In this document: positions 14,901 through 22,133 of the stretch, piece after piece
Layout: each line of letters starts with the position of its first letter
Position numbering within the stretch: the stretch's first letter is position 1
Notes under the pieces: model-generated
Told to the model about the DNA's origin: nothing
Seen by the model: only the letters and a program-made list of their open reading frames with translations
The model's database searches: none
Source: a virus
Reading direction: 5' to 3' (one strand)
Virus record (IMG/VR): IMGVR_UViG_3300037258_001202
Span: 1-38,718 of that record
DNA: 38,718 bases
Position numbers and translations under genes: made by a program

Positions 14901-16198
14901 GGGTCCATGCCCTTTCCATTGAAGTAAGAGTTGAACTGATCGACCGGAACGCGCAGACTCTGATCGCCCGCGAAGATGGTTTGCATCGCTTCGTTGAACT
15001 TCTCCGGCGATCGCGCGCGCAGCTTCGATTGCTCGGCCGCCTCGACGGCGTCGCTCAGGTTTGCGGCGAAGCCCCCGCTGAGTCCCAGGTGCATGCCGGC
15101 CTGCATGGCCGCGCCCTGCACCATGGCGGCGGGTACGCCCTTCGCCCACGGCTGCCCCGTCACCACGTTCTGCCCGATCTGCCCGGTTGCGCCTGTGGCG
15201 CCGCCCAGGCCGAGCGAGGTCAGCAACGGATTGTCGCGCAGCAGCGGGACAACATCGGTGGCTCCAAAGGCGGCGTTCGGCAGCGCGCTGATCGTGGCCA
15301 CCCGGTTCGCCGCCAGGCGCGCGGCATAGTCGCCCGCGCCCGATCCCGCCACGGCCGTGTAAGTCTTTCCGGCCTGGTCCGCGTCGAACATTCCGCCCAC
15401 GGTGAGGCCGGTGAGCACCTTCGCCGCGGTCTGGCCGATGCCCAGGGTCCTCGCCACCAGGCCCGTGCCGCCCGTGGCCAGGACCGCCGGAATCATCGGG
15501 GCCACATTTTTCATCAGCCAGTCGAATTGATTGCCGGTGTCGGCTTCGCCGTTCGCGTAGACGCCGGCGTTCGCGGGGTCGAGGTTCGATTCAATCCTCT
15601 GCAGCAGGTTTTGTTTGCTCGCTCCGTCGCCGTGCCAGCCGAGGAACGAGCCGACGTTGCCCACCATCCCGGCCGCGCCGCCCGCAATGTCCGCCGCGCC
15701 CCGGGTCAGCGGCCCTTCCCAGAAATTCTGTCTGAGCTGCTCCCGCGAAATCGCGCCGCCCATCATCCACTGGCCCAGGGCGAGCAGCTTGTCGCCGGCG
15801 TTCTCGCTCCAGGTCGGCGTGCGCGCGCCCATGGACGCGCGGTTCTGTTCAATGCCGCCCAGCCGCTGCACTTCGTCCACTCCGGACACCGCGGCGTTGT
15901 CGGGATTTGAAACCCACTCCGCGGTGCGCGGGAAGGTGGCCAGAAACTTTGGATAGTCGATCGAGTGGACGGCGGCCGCCTGCCGCACCTGCTGCTGGTT
16001 GCCGTTCGAGACCGCGGGAGGCACGCCCGTCTGCTTCTGCAGCTTGAGCAGGTTCGCGTACTGGTCGGGGTCCTGCGTCGCGCCGTAGGCGATCGCGCCC
16101 TGCAGCGCGCCGGCCTGCGCGTCCGCCGGCTGGCTCGCATCGATGGGCGCGCCGATCGGAATCGCGTTGCTGAAGTCGAGAGTGACTGGATCGGCCAT
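8942..16198 (-). CDS. Giant polyvalent ejection protein (DdrB-like ParB, metallopeptidase)
   Basis: 2418 residues, in the position of T7-gp16-like proteins that enter the cell with the DNA. Residues 1-230 are a soluble N-terminus; about 230-370 hold several hydrophobic glycine-rich stretches that could insert into membrane. Around 620-740 lies a conserved-looking beta module (TSERTFYVTPEDANKLGEF...). Residues about 755-1000 are a DdrB-like ParB-superfamily domain (LVEADSLVPSHD, VNTNPDAVNGPPVVTPDG, LGGNSRAM). A low-complexity linker follows, then a zincin-like metallopeptidase with H1205-EPA-H1209 in STFVHEPAHAYLKIL and the downstream block ETWARANEQYLREGKAPS. The rest is long helical polyvalent-associated sequence. 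DdrB of phage P1 belongs to a system that protects incoming DNA from restriction, so anti-defence activity is plausible but unproven. Its ATG overlaps the upstream stop (TAATG). Confidence 0.8.
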   Translation of the reverse strand: MADPVTLDFSNAIPIGAPIDASQPADAQAGALQGAIAYGATQDPDQYANLLKLQKQTGVPPAVSNGNQQQVRQAAAVHSIDYPKFLATFPRTAEWVSNPDNAAVSGVDEVQRLGGIEQNRASMGARTPTWSENAGDKLLALGQWMMGGAISREQLRQNFWEGPLTRGAADIAGGAAGMVGNVGSFLGWHGDGASKQNLLQRIESNLDPANAGVYANGEADTGNQFDWLMKNVAPMIPAVLATGGTGLVARTLGIGQTAAKVLTGLTVGGMFDADQAGKTYTAVAGSGAGDYAARLAANRVATISALPNAAFGATDVVPLLRDNPLLTSLGLGGATGATGQIGQNVVTGQPWAKGVPAAMVQGAAMQAGMHLGLSGGFAANLSDAVEAAEQSKLRARSPEKFNEAMQTIFAGDQSLRVPVDQFNSYFNGKGMDPGAVAAGLGAANYAEAHLSGGDVEIPPADFLSKLDPEHQKALLGDIVDPSTGLTARQHQEGLQELEQWATGGGAAKLAADTAAADAETAATPEYQEVKEQIRQRYTDAGETPEVAETLATKDANAYSNLARNAGMKPSELLNLYNPKVTVGEAPETGGNDMSAHVNTAANPIEFKAPEFTTAKGSVYKVNEDGTTTRDKAFRPEHGGAEQGPQPTSERTFYVTPEDANKLGEFQTRGAGSKSISAVDAGRVGVRYEEGKDAGKFEKRTVVGVQSSPSLGLVPVELWEGGKKVHFGNEITEVSGALTGHDGKATTLLTSARELPAKYRLVEADSLVPSHDAHTFAKNPAYPEGLQERAYDTSKEAQARVIQQAQNYDPRYTVNTNPDAVNGPPVVTPDGTVLGGNSRAMSTQRLYEKDGSAYKAALKEQAATYGFTPEQVEAMKKPVLVRQVETPATPDDARRLGSELNKSMTGAMGVSERAVSAGKNLKQDTLRNIAGMMQADDSTLREAMAKHGAGIVKMLTSDGVITDRERPQFVDAASGGLSEEGKTFVERALMGSVIDDPRLMDSAPKSVINKLERSLGSIASFASRPDEWNLLPAIRDAVGELGAIQRSGSTVDLRLGQTSMFDGERNPLVDAMIRALDAKPNDVRKSFDEFARDSDANLPGQGRMFGEANAFDAFNHAFGSKLSEQEYHDGLEEAAAKAPDTSAGADAQGNEGVPRSSDQNAAHGGQAGASLNQSSEDGPRGWFRVLPDGTYEIGKTKIGDLSTFVHEPAHAYLKILGDLSKRDGASDTLKSDYQKVLDFLGAKDGEPLTREQQETWARANEQYLREGKAPSAGLKGAFQRFAIWLGSVYKKASDLGVNLSDEIRGVFDRLYAAEDGVNRAETEAGPKLFTSAEDAGWTDEQFQKYASDNNMSVEQAKSDILGRLNEAAVRARSESWRNEEQNVREAVTADVDQRPEYSAIRALRRGALDDGTELTLSREDLAKQFGEERVKELQRLHPGLYRNEGGEDPEIVAEVFGFHSAEEMMRALEVAPRRSAAIETATRGYMTAKHGDIRYDGTLDDQARIALENDNRAKGLHAELMALKQKVSGMTGEREALRAIEVAPIASYREAAQQMVEKKSVADLQPTRYLDASRKYSREAFEALQKGDAQAAANAKHKELMNHFLFREATEARQYIGKFEAYAKRMQKTAAQQKLGLAGGDYRDQFNRILGRYGLGPQVAPGERSLGEWAASEYEQGKEPAIDAGILNEARTVNYRNAPVAEIRAVHDALINIRKLASLELGMEVNGKRVEFSAAIANMEAQAHESLPAKPTRVLKGNATLGEKIADYAQRGDALLMRTERLIEWLDGGKTGPWHDNLWNLAADSQGNEYKLQEQVTEQLGDAIENLPKEQRAKMFEKTTVDGIPETVTRHDLVSMAFNMGNDGNLDRLQKTFAAHGWDPDAIHRIAGMLTREEWQFVQDGWNALKPLGQAQSDLERRLTGLPPVMVKPTPLDLVLQDGTKMHLDGGYYPIVMDPRYGSRGAQQDAGTTAQNLMEAGYGRAATSRGNMQARTGFGGPLQLDYEQVLTQHTAKVIKDITHREFMLAANKLLLDPQIRSTMRQSLGEGYEEKMMPWLRTIVNDRNGSAVQGLGDFSRMMRSLRTNLTLATLSYKISTSLLQWTHAPRMLLSTNPGSYAQALVDFMAHPSEMTQQIKDLSPNEMAARGDNLDRDIRAVLRGDPGIKRSVARLGNVSIKYTDHVLSFPLWLSVYRDGLKEHAGLTEDQAQNLAMHAADSAVRLGLGSAAPKDLPPIMRNNDLTKLMTMFYSFHNGIYGQVRDIGHQFRQNGGAGSPSAVGKLSYGLALSVLAPALLGGIVSGNGPKDGENKGLWAAKRALLFAADTVPGLRDAASALESDGEVKNPLMNVLSKGTKATQEMMSGSDDKDWKGIGLNYLEVGGDLAGLPGTTQAMKPLRYMNQVQRGNVESPNVWDAVAGSARR
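12688..12816 (-). CDS. Possible embedded 42-residue basic protein
   Basis: An alternative-frame reading inside the giant gene: MASKKQQPKPPTPRQEQTRK, then a basic helix ending TAAKQARV. AGGAG lies at good spacing before the ATG at 12816. The host frame here encodes a low-complexity interdomain linker (about residues 1130-1175), which would tolerate an overlapping gene. GC-rich phage DNA often gives such frames by chance, so this is a weak call. Confidence 0.22.
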   Translation of the reverse strand: MASKKQQPKPPTPRQEQTRKVMKAYLEAPIKTRHTAAKQARV

Positions 16199-18357
16199 TA
16201 TTGCACCACGCCGAGATCTGTCTTGCCGTCCGTGTAGTGCAGGTTGCCGTCGCTTCCAGGTACGACCGAAGTTGCACCGCGAGGCATCTGGAAGTTGTAC
16301 TTTTTCGCCGAGCTGTTGGGGCTGATGCCGGTGATCGCCAGGGGGTTCCAGGCGCTGCGCGGGACTGTGAGCGTGCGCTGGATCAGCTCATTCTGAATTG
16401 CCTTGTCCACCTGGTCCGACGTGGCCTTGCCGTGGTTCTGGGTTTTGATCTGGTCGATGTCCTGTTGCACCTTGAACATCAAGTCCGTGTAGTTTTGCTT
16501 GTCGGTCTGCGTCTTCGGGTCCACGTTCACGCCGGCCTGCCCCGCGAAGTACTTCACGCGGTCGTTCACGGCCTGCGCCTCGATCACGCCCTTGGGGTTG
16601 TTCTGAAGTTCTGTGGCCTTACCCATCAGTTGCAGGTAGGTGGAGTTCGCGAGGTTCGGCCGCGCGGCGTCCACGTTGGCCGTCGTGAGCTGGTCGGGGT
16701 TCGCGAAGAAGTTCGACACCAGGTCCGTCTCGTTCATCTCCTTGAAGCGCTGCCCCTGCTCGTATCCCTTCAGCACCTGCTCGGTTTGCGCGTCCTTGAA
16801 CTGCTGCTGGCGCTCCAGAGGCAGCTGCGCGAAAACCGAGGGCGGAATGCTTCTCCAGTTCATGCCTCCGCCGTAGAAGGCGTCGCTCGCCTGCTTGAAC
16901 ACCTGCGTCTGCGCCGCGGTCGCCATCTGCTGGTTGTGCCGCACGATCAGCTCCATCTCGTTGGTGGCCTGCTGCTGCAGGTAAGGGTCGGTCACCTGCG
17001 CGCGCATGCTGTCGAGCGCGGCCCCCAGCACCTTCTCGTCGGTGATCTTCGTCAGGTCCACCGGCGCCAGGCCCGCTTGGGTCGGGTCCACGTTCTGCCC
17101 GGCCGCGTTGGTCAGGGACCAGAGCACTGAGGGCGTCTTCCCATCCGCCGCGCCGCTGGTGGCCACGTCCTCGCCGCGCTCCACCTGGTCGCCCACTTTC
17201 ACGCTCGACGCGTTCAGCCCCGTGAAAGAGGTAACCGAGCCGTCGGCGTGCTCGATCTTCATCGTGAAGTTGTCTTCGGCGTCTTTCCCCACCTGGGTCA
17301 CCTTGCCGGCCGCCGGCGCCTGGATGCTCGACCCCTGCGGGATGTTCACCGTGACGCCGCCTGATTCCGGACTGTAGGACTGCGCAGTCACAGTCGCGCC
17401 CTTGATGGGGAACTGGTAGTCGGGCGTCCCGGTCGAGGTTGTGGGCTGCCCCTGGCTCGCGCGCACCGCATCGCTCAGGTTCTGGCTCACCGCGACGCGC
17501 GTGCTCTCCTGCTCGGAATAGGCCTTCACCATCTTGCCCAGCGTGTCCGTCGCCCGCTCGTCGAAAAAGCCTTTGGCCTTCATGTCGTCGTAAACCGATT
17601 GCACTTTGGAATAGGGGGCGCGCGCGTCCATCATCGTCGTCAGCGTTCCCGTTCCGACCTGGGTGTGCAGGTTCAGCAGCGCCGCGTTGGCCACGTCGCT
17701 GCCGGCCGGCGCTCCCTTCATGATCTGCACGCCGTTCAAAGTCTCCTGCTCGGCCACCCGCAGGCTCTGCTGAAAGTCGCCGGTCGCGTTGCCGTCGGCG
17801 TCGGTCTGCCCGTAGCTCGCGGCGGAGTTCGATGCGCTGGTCGCGTAGCTGTTGGCGCGGTTGATCGCCGCCTCGCCGGAATACTGCGCGGTTTGCTGGA
17901 AGCGGTGGTCGGCCATCTCGCGGCCGAAGCTCAGCAGGTGCTGCGAGGCGACGCGGTTGTACATCGACTTCTGGAAGTCGTCGGCGAGCGAGTCCTGCCC
18001 CTCCTGCTTCGCTTTGGCGATCGCTGTGGCGGCGTCCTGGTAGCCGTTGATCGCATCCTGCCCGCGCAGGTTCAGGTAGCCCGGGTTGGCCGCCGTCCCG
18101 TCGCCGCTGGTGATGTTCAATACGTTCTTGAGAAACCCGGTCTCGGCCTGCTTGGCCATCGCGTTGTCGAGCTGGTTCTGGATACGCTCGCCGATATCGT
18201 TGGTCGTTTCGCCGAGCCTTTGCGTCGCCGCTCCGGACTGCTGCATCTGCTCCGGCGCCGCGTTGCGCATCGCATCGACCGGCGTCGCCGACACCGGGCT
18301 GACGCCGAGCGGGGAAGTCGTCGCGCTGGGCACGAACTGGTCGGGTACCTGTGGCAT
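16198..18357 (-). CDS. Ejection protein with degenerate LytM/M23-like domain
   Basis: 719 residues. Residues 1-310 are mostly helical and glutamine/alanine rich (QNQLDNAMAKQAETGFLKN, SLADDFQKSMYNRVASQHLL), as in T7 gp15-type internal virion proteins. About 312-424 read as a peptidase M23 beta fold: FPIKGATVT, IPQGSSIQAPAAGKVTQVG, FTMKIEHADGSVTSFTGL, VKVGDQVERGEDVATSGAADG and NVDPTQ. The zinc ligands are missing: the HxxxD turn is SPESGG, and the HxH of HLHFE is replaced by VLWSL. It is thus probably a non-catalytic, peptidoglycan-binding or structural version. The helical C-terminus (425-719) is again glutamine rich. It lies between the gp14-like and giant ejection genes, suggesting one ejection complex. 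Confidence 0.75.
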   Translation of the reverse strand: MPQVPDQFVPSATTSPLGVSPVSATPVDAMRNAAPEQMQQSGAATQRLGETTNDIGERIQNQLDNAMAKQAETGFLKNVLNITSGDGTAANPGYLNLRGQDAINGYQDAATAIAKAKQEGQDSLADDFQKSMYNRVASQHLLSFGREMADHRFQQTAQYSGEAAINRANSYATSASNSAASYGQTDADGNATGDFQQSLRVAEQETLNGVQIMKGAPAGSDVANAALLNLHTQVGTGTLTTMMDARAPYSKVQSVYDDMKAKGFFDERATDTLGKMVKAYSEQESTRVAVSQNLSDAVRASQGQPTTSTGTPDYQFPIKGATVTAQSYSPESGGVTVNIPQGSSIQAPAAGKVTQVGKDAEDNFTMKIEHADGSVTSFTGLNASSVKVGDQVERGEDVATSGAADGKTPSVLWSLTNAAGQNVDPTQAGLAPVDLTKITDEKVLGAALDSMRAQVTDPYLQQQATNEMELIVRHNQQMATAAQTQVFKQASDAFYGGGMNWRSIPPSVFAQLPLERQQQFKDAQTEQVLKGYEQGQRFKEMNETDLVSNFFANPDQLTTANVDAARPNLANSTYLQLMGKATELQNNPKGVIEAQAVNDRVKYFAGQAGVNVDPKTQTDKQNYTDLMFKVQQDIDQIKTQNHGKATSDQVDKAIQNELIQRTLTVPRSAWNPLAITGISPNSSAKKYNFQMPRGATSVVPGSDGNLHYTDGKTDLGVVQ

Positions 18358-18360
18358 CTT

Positions 18361-19077
18361 CTATCCTCCGCCCGCGTAGTAGCCGTACATCATCTTGGCC
18401 TGCTGGCTGGTGTTCCACTGCTGGCCCACGCTCGCGGCCGTCGTCAGCAGGCTTGAAGTCATCGCCGAAAACGGGCTGATCGAATTCGCGGACCGGGTCG
18501 CGTTGGCCGCCGAGGTGCGGTCCAGGAGAGCTTGATTGGAAAAGTTGGTGGCCTGCGTCCGGTCCTGGGCCGCGGCGCGCGTCGCGTTCGCGTCGATGGT
18601 GTAGGCGTTGATGTCCTTCACGATGTTCTGCGACGCGGTGATGTCCTGCGCGCTGCCCTGGCCGAGCCGGATGCCGTGCGCCGCCATGGTCGCCGTGGTC
18701 GAGGCCGTCGCCTGGCCGGCCGCCATGGTCATGTTGGCGATCTGGCTCTTGCCCGCCTCCAAAGTCGATTGCGCCGAGTACTCGGCCGAGCGGGAATTGA
18801 TCGCCGCGATGTCCGCCTGGTAGCCGAGGTTCAGCGCCTGGCTCTTGTCCTGGTACCGCTGGCTCTCCGCCGCATAGTAGCCGCCGACCGCGGAGTTGAT
18901 GCCGCCCATCACGGTCATCATCATGCCGGCGTTGCGCATGGTCGCGGCGCCGGTCGCGGCGCTCACCTGGCCCGCGCTCATGTTCGGGGTCAGGGTCGCG
19001 GTCGTGTGGCCGTTGATGCCGAAGAACTCCTGGATGCCGTCCCAGCTGCTGGTCAGAAGTGTGTTGATCTCGTCCAT
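18361..19077 (-). CDS. T7 gp14-like internal virion protein
   Basis: 238 residues. A small-residue hydrophobic stretch (MRNAGMMMTVMGGINSAVGGYYAA, about 47-70) is followed by a long alanine/glutamine helix (SQRYQDKSQALNLGYQADIAAINSRSAEYSAQ..., ...AGQATASTTATMAAHGI). This is the layout of the smallest T7-type core protein (gp14), which forms the outer-membrane part of the ejection channel. The order (tail tube B, gp14-like, gp15-like, gp16-like) supports the call. The ATG lies two bases after the TAG that ends the readthrough frame of the tail tube gene, showing that translation up to that TAG was originally linked to this gene. Confidence 0.72.
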   Translation of the reverse strand: MDEINTLLTSSWDGIQEFFGINGHTTATLTPNMSAGQVSAATGAATMRNAGMMMTVMGGINSAVGGYYAAESQRYQDKSQALNLGYQADIAAINSRSAEYSAQSTLEAGKSQIANMTMAAGQATASTTATMAAHGIRLGQGSAQDITASQNIVKDINAYTIDANATRAAAQDRTQATNFSNQALLDRTSAANATRSANSISPFSAMTSSLLTTAASVGQQWNTSQQAKMMYGYYAGGG

Positions 19078-19079
19078 CG

Positions 19080-19301
19080 CTATCCCCCTAGTGCCGCTTC
19101 GACCGTCAGCCCGACCACCGTCAGGGGCAGCGGGTCCGTTTGCGTGATGACCACCTGGCCGGAGGTCGTCCAGCTCGCCGGGATGACGATTTCGATTTCA
19201 TCGGTCACCAGGCGCGGCGGCGAACCGTAATTTTCGGTGGTGCGCTGCTTGTACTGGACCAGGGCGCCGGCCGCCGGGCCCGCGAGGATCGAGCTCGACT
19301 G
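19080..19301 (-). pseudogene. Detached C-terminus of tail tubular protein B after ochre codon
   Basis: In the same frame as the tail gene, 73 sense codons follow its TAA (19304-19302) and end in TAG (19082-19080). They encode QSSSILAGPAAGALVQYKQR ... DEIEIVIPASW ... ITQTDPLPLTVVGLTVEAAL and a final GG. The block with W, then Q-x-DPLPLTV, then a terminal GG is the usual C-terminus of gp12-like tail proteins. There is no plausible start codon at the front of this stretch, so it is not a separate gene. Confidence 0.8.
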
Positions 19302-22130
19302 TTAGAGCCTCACCCAGCATTTGCTGATATTCTTCACGCGTCCCTGGCCCATGGCGTCGACCTGCGCAACCAGGGGCAGCGTCTCGATCGTGGGGCTGAA
19401 GGGCAGCCCGATTGTCACCAGCGTGCACGGCCTCTGCACCATCACCGCGCCGCCCGTCACCACCTGCTGCGGCTGCACGGCGCCGTCGCCGAGGATCGCG
19501 ACCGTCTCGCCCTCGAGCCAAGTCAGGCCGCCGATCGTCGGCCGCGCCCAGGCCCAGCTCGTGGAAGCCGCGAAGGTGACGCCGGTGGGAATCGGCGAAA
19601 CCGGGAGAGCGATGGCCGCCTCCGTCGATGAGGTGCTCAGCAGGTTGAAGTCGTACGCGTTGCCGTCGTCGCCGGTCAGCACCAGGTAGCTGCCCACGTC
19701 CGTTTGCGGCGGGTAGGCAAACATCGCGGCTGAAGACGCGAGGTTCCATACCCCGGCTAAGTCGGGCGGCTGGAGCCCCGTCGTGGCCGTCACCGTCGTC
19801 GCCGTCCGGTTGGTCCCGTCGAAGGTCGCGCCGGCATCGACAAAAAAACAGTTCTGAAGCGCGCCGTAGTTGCGCGTGGACATGCGCTCGATGTAGTTCA
19901 CCGCGGCCCCGTTCACCGTGCGGCTGATGATCGCGTAGAGCCGGTCCTCGACTCCTTCCGCCACGCAGGCGATCGATTGAAACGCGCCGTCTGTCACGTG
20001 ATGGTGCCAGGCGCCGATCTGCTGCTCCGGGATGTAGGTCAGGCCCAGCAGGTCGCCGTTCGAGCTCACAAACCAGACCACCTGCCAGGCGCACTTCATA
20101 AAGGCCTGGTCCGCGATCGTGAGATTGTCGAACAGGTGCGCTGCGCGCAGCGAGATGTCGCCGGTCACGTAGCCGCCGATCTGCCACTGAAAGCCCATCT
20201 CGCGAATGTGGCCGCCGCGCGCCGCGCAGTAGATCAGGGAGTTGTTGACGATCGTCGGCTGCACGTTCGAGGCGCCGATGTAGGACTGCGGCCGCGGGTC
20301 GATGGTCGAGGGCGTGATCACGTCGGTGTTGATCGGGCTCACGCTCATCTCGGTCGAGCTCGTCAGCAGGATCAGTTGCAGGAGCGGCACAATGTGCTCG
20401 ATGGTGGACATCTCGCGCACCGCGATGCCGATCGCCACGCGGTCGGTGTCCTGGATCGGCAGCGAGTAGCTCATGTCGCTTTCCGTGCCGCTCTTGGTCA
20501 TCCAGAAATTTTGCGGTTGCGCGGTCGTGCCGCCGAAGCAGCGCCGCTGCTGGAAGTAGGAGACCGCGCCCGGATAGTTTCCCGTCGAGTTGAACACCGG
20601 ATCGAACTGCGGCGGCGTGATCGACATGTCCACCGCGATGTTGTTGTCGTTGAAGGTGAGGGTCGTTGCGAGTGTCGTTCCGATGTAGCCGAAGAGGCCG
20701 TTCAGCTCTCTGTAAACGTAGTACTGATAGGCGTTCGGCGAGGCTTCCCAGGTGATGGTGTTGAAGCTGCCGGTCACGTCGAGATTGTTCAGCACCGAGA
20801 CCGTCTCCGAGACCGCGCTCTGCTGGATGCCGTCCGAGGACACCGCCGTCACCACGTAGTTGTTGGTGATGTTGAAGATCTTCGAGCCGAACTGAAGGGT
20901 CGCGCCGGCGGTGTAGGGCGTGTCCCAGCCGGTTGAGTCGAGCACGTTGCCGCTATAGTCCATCACCGTCAGCTCGTCCGGGATCAGGTTGCCGGAGCCG
21001 TCGACGGGCACGCTGTTCACCAGGTAGAAGCCGTCGAGCACCGTCGCCACCCCGCCGATCGTCACCGTCAGCCCCTTGATGTAAATCGGGTCGCCCATCG
21101 CGAGCGTATGGTTTGACACTGTCGTGAACAGCGCCGGGTCCGCCGTCGAGATCGAGGCCACCTGCGCCAGGTAGCCGGGGCTGTCGGTCACGGCCACGCC
21201 GGTCGGCGCGGCCAGCGCCTGGCCGAAAACGATGCCCGCGAAGGTCCAGGTTTCCGCGCCCAGCCGGCGCAGCTCCATCGGAGGATAGTTCGGATGCGTC
21301 AGCGTCATCACGTCCGCCGATTGCACGTAATGGATGGCCATCAGGTCGGCGGCCTGGTAGGCGTTTGGGATCTCGTAGGTCAGGTCCGAAGGCAGCTCGT
21401 AAAAGACCGGGCACGGCGGGGCGTCGGAGTCGAGCGCCACGTCGGGGGAGCTGGTGGTCGGCGTGGGGCCGCCAGGGCCACCCGTAGGCGCGTACCAGAC
21501 CGAGCCGCTGAGGGAGGCGAGGTCCCCGGCCGAGTAGCTGCGGTGCGCATAGATATTGCCCGCGCCGGCGGCGGTGGTCGCCACGGGCGAGCTCGTCGCC
21601 GGGTCGATCAGCTTGATTGTGTCCGCGTCGACAACCTGGACGTTGTACACCTTCCAGTCGACCAGCCCCGTCGGCAGGAAATAGGGAGCATAGGGCGGCG
21701 GCCCGATGAGGGGTCCGGCGCCGAACATCACCGGCTCGCCTCCCAGGAATCCGTGAGCCGTCCAGGTCACCACGCAGGGGTTCGCGATGGTGGCAGTCAC
21801 GATCACCGCCGGCGTGAAGGCCGTCTGCGTCGCCGAGTACTCAAGCGTCGCGCCCTGCGTGTGGAAGCGGAAGTAGCCGGCGCCGATCTCGATCACCACG
21901 GTCTGCGTCGTCGAGTAAGTGAACGGGATCAGCCGCGCTTGTCCGTTGTTCTTGGTCGTGTTGACGTATTCGAAGCCAGGCCGCTTCTCCGCCGGCCCGA
22001 TCGGCGTCGCGATCATGTTCTCGATCGACGCCGCCCCCGACTGAAACTTGCCATCGTCGATGCGCCCGAACATCTCCGGGGAGAGCTCGCCGCCTGAGAA
22101 CGAGGGTTTGAAGACTTTCGTGCTCGCCAT
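19302..22130 (-). CDS. Tail tubular protein B (T7 gp12-like), truncated
   Basis: 942 residues up to a TAA; the frame stays open for 73 more codons (see 19080-19301). The N-terminus FKPSFSGGELSPEMFGRIDDGKFQSGAASIENMIATPIGPAEKRPGF is the signature of gp12-like tail nozzle proteins. About 300-500 hold a fibronectin-like insertion (APTGVAVTDSPGYLAQV, ITWEASPNAYQYYVYREL). The core continues with SYFQQRRCFGGT, MSTIEHIVPLLQLILLTSSTE, GGHIREMGFQW and TIGLPFSPTIETLPL, the conserved approach to the C-terminal beta domain. The protein should build the nozzle below tail tube A. As written it lacks its last beta strands. ATG at 22130 follows tail tube A's stop closely. Confidence 0.85.
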   Translation of the reverse strand: MASTKVFKPSFSGGELSPEMFGRIDDGKFQSGAASIENMIATPIGPAEKRPGFEYVNTTKNNGQARLIPFTYSTTQTVVIEIGAGYFRFHTQGATLEYSATQTAFTPAVIVTATIANPCVVTWTAHGFLGGEPVMFGAGPLIGPPPYAPYFLPTGLVDWKVYNVQVVDADTIKLIDPATSSPVATTAAGAGNIYAHRSYSAGDLASLSGSVWYAPTGGPGGPTPTTSSPDVALDSDAPPCPVFYELPSDLTYEIPNAYQAADLMAIHYVQSADVMTLTHPNYPPMELRRLGAETWTFAGIVFGQALAAPTGVAVTDSPGYLAQVASISTADPALFTTVSNHTLAMGDPIYIKGLTVTIGGVATVLDGFYLVNSVPVDGSGNLIPDELTVMDYSGNVLDSTGWDTPYTAGATLQFGSKIFNITNNYVVTAVSSDGIQQSAVSETVSVLNNLDVTGSFNTITWEASPNAYQYYVYRELNGLFGYIGTTLATTLTFNDNNIAVDMSITPPQFDPVFNSTGNYPGAVSYFQQRRCFGGTTAQPQNFWMTKSGTESDMSYSLPIQDTDRVAIGIAVREMSTIEHIVPLLQLILLTSSTEMSVSPINTDVITPSTIDPRPQSYIGASNVQPTIVNNSLIYCAARGGHIREMGFQWQIGGYVTGDISLRAAHLFDNLTIADQAFMKCAWQVVWFVSSNGDLLGLTYIPEQQIGAWHHHVTDGAFQSIACVAEGVEDRLYAIISRTVNGAAVNYIERMSTRNYGALQNCFFVDAGATFDGTNRTATTVTATTGLQPPDLAGVWNLASSAAMFAYPPQTDVGSYLVLTGDDGNAYDFNLLSTSSTEAAIALPVSPIPTGVTFAASTSWAWARPTIGGLTWLEGETVAILGDGAVQPQQVVTGGAVMVQRPCTLVTIGLPFSPTIETLPLVAQVDAMGQGRVKNISKCWVRL

Positions 22131-22133
22131 GGT

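Noticed and set aside
19302-19304. Stop-codon reassignment (TAA read as sense throughout)
   Set aside because: Other genes end normally at TAA, for example at 16198-16200 and 22893-22895, and their frames do not continue with conserved sequence. Only local mutation or readthrough remains.
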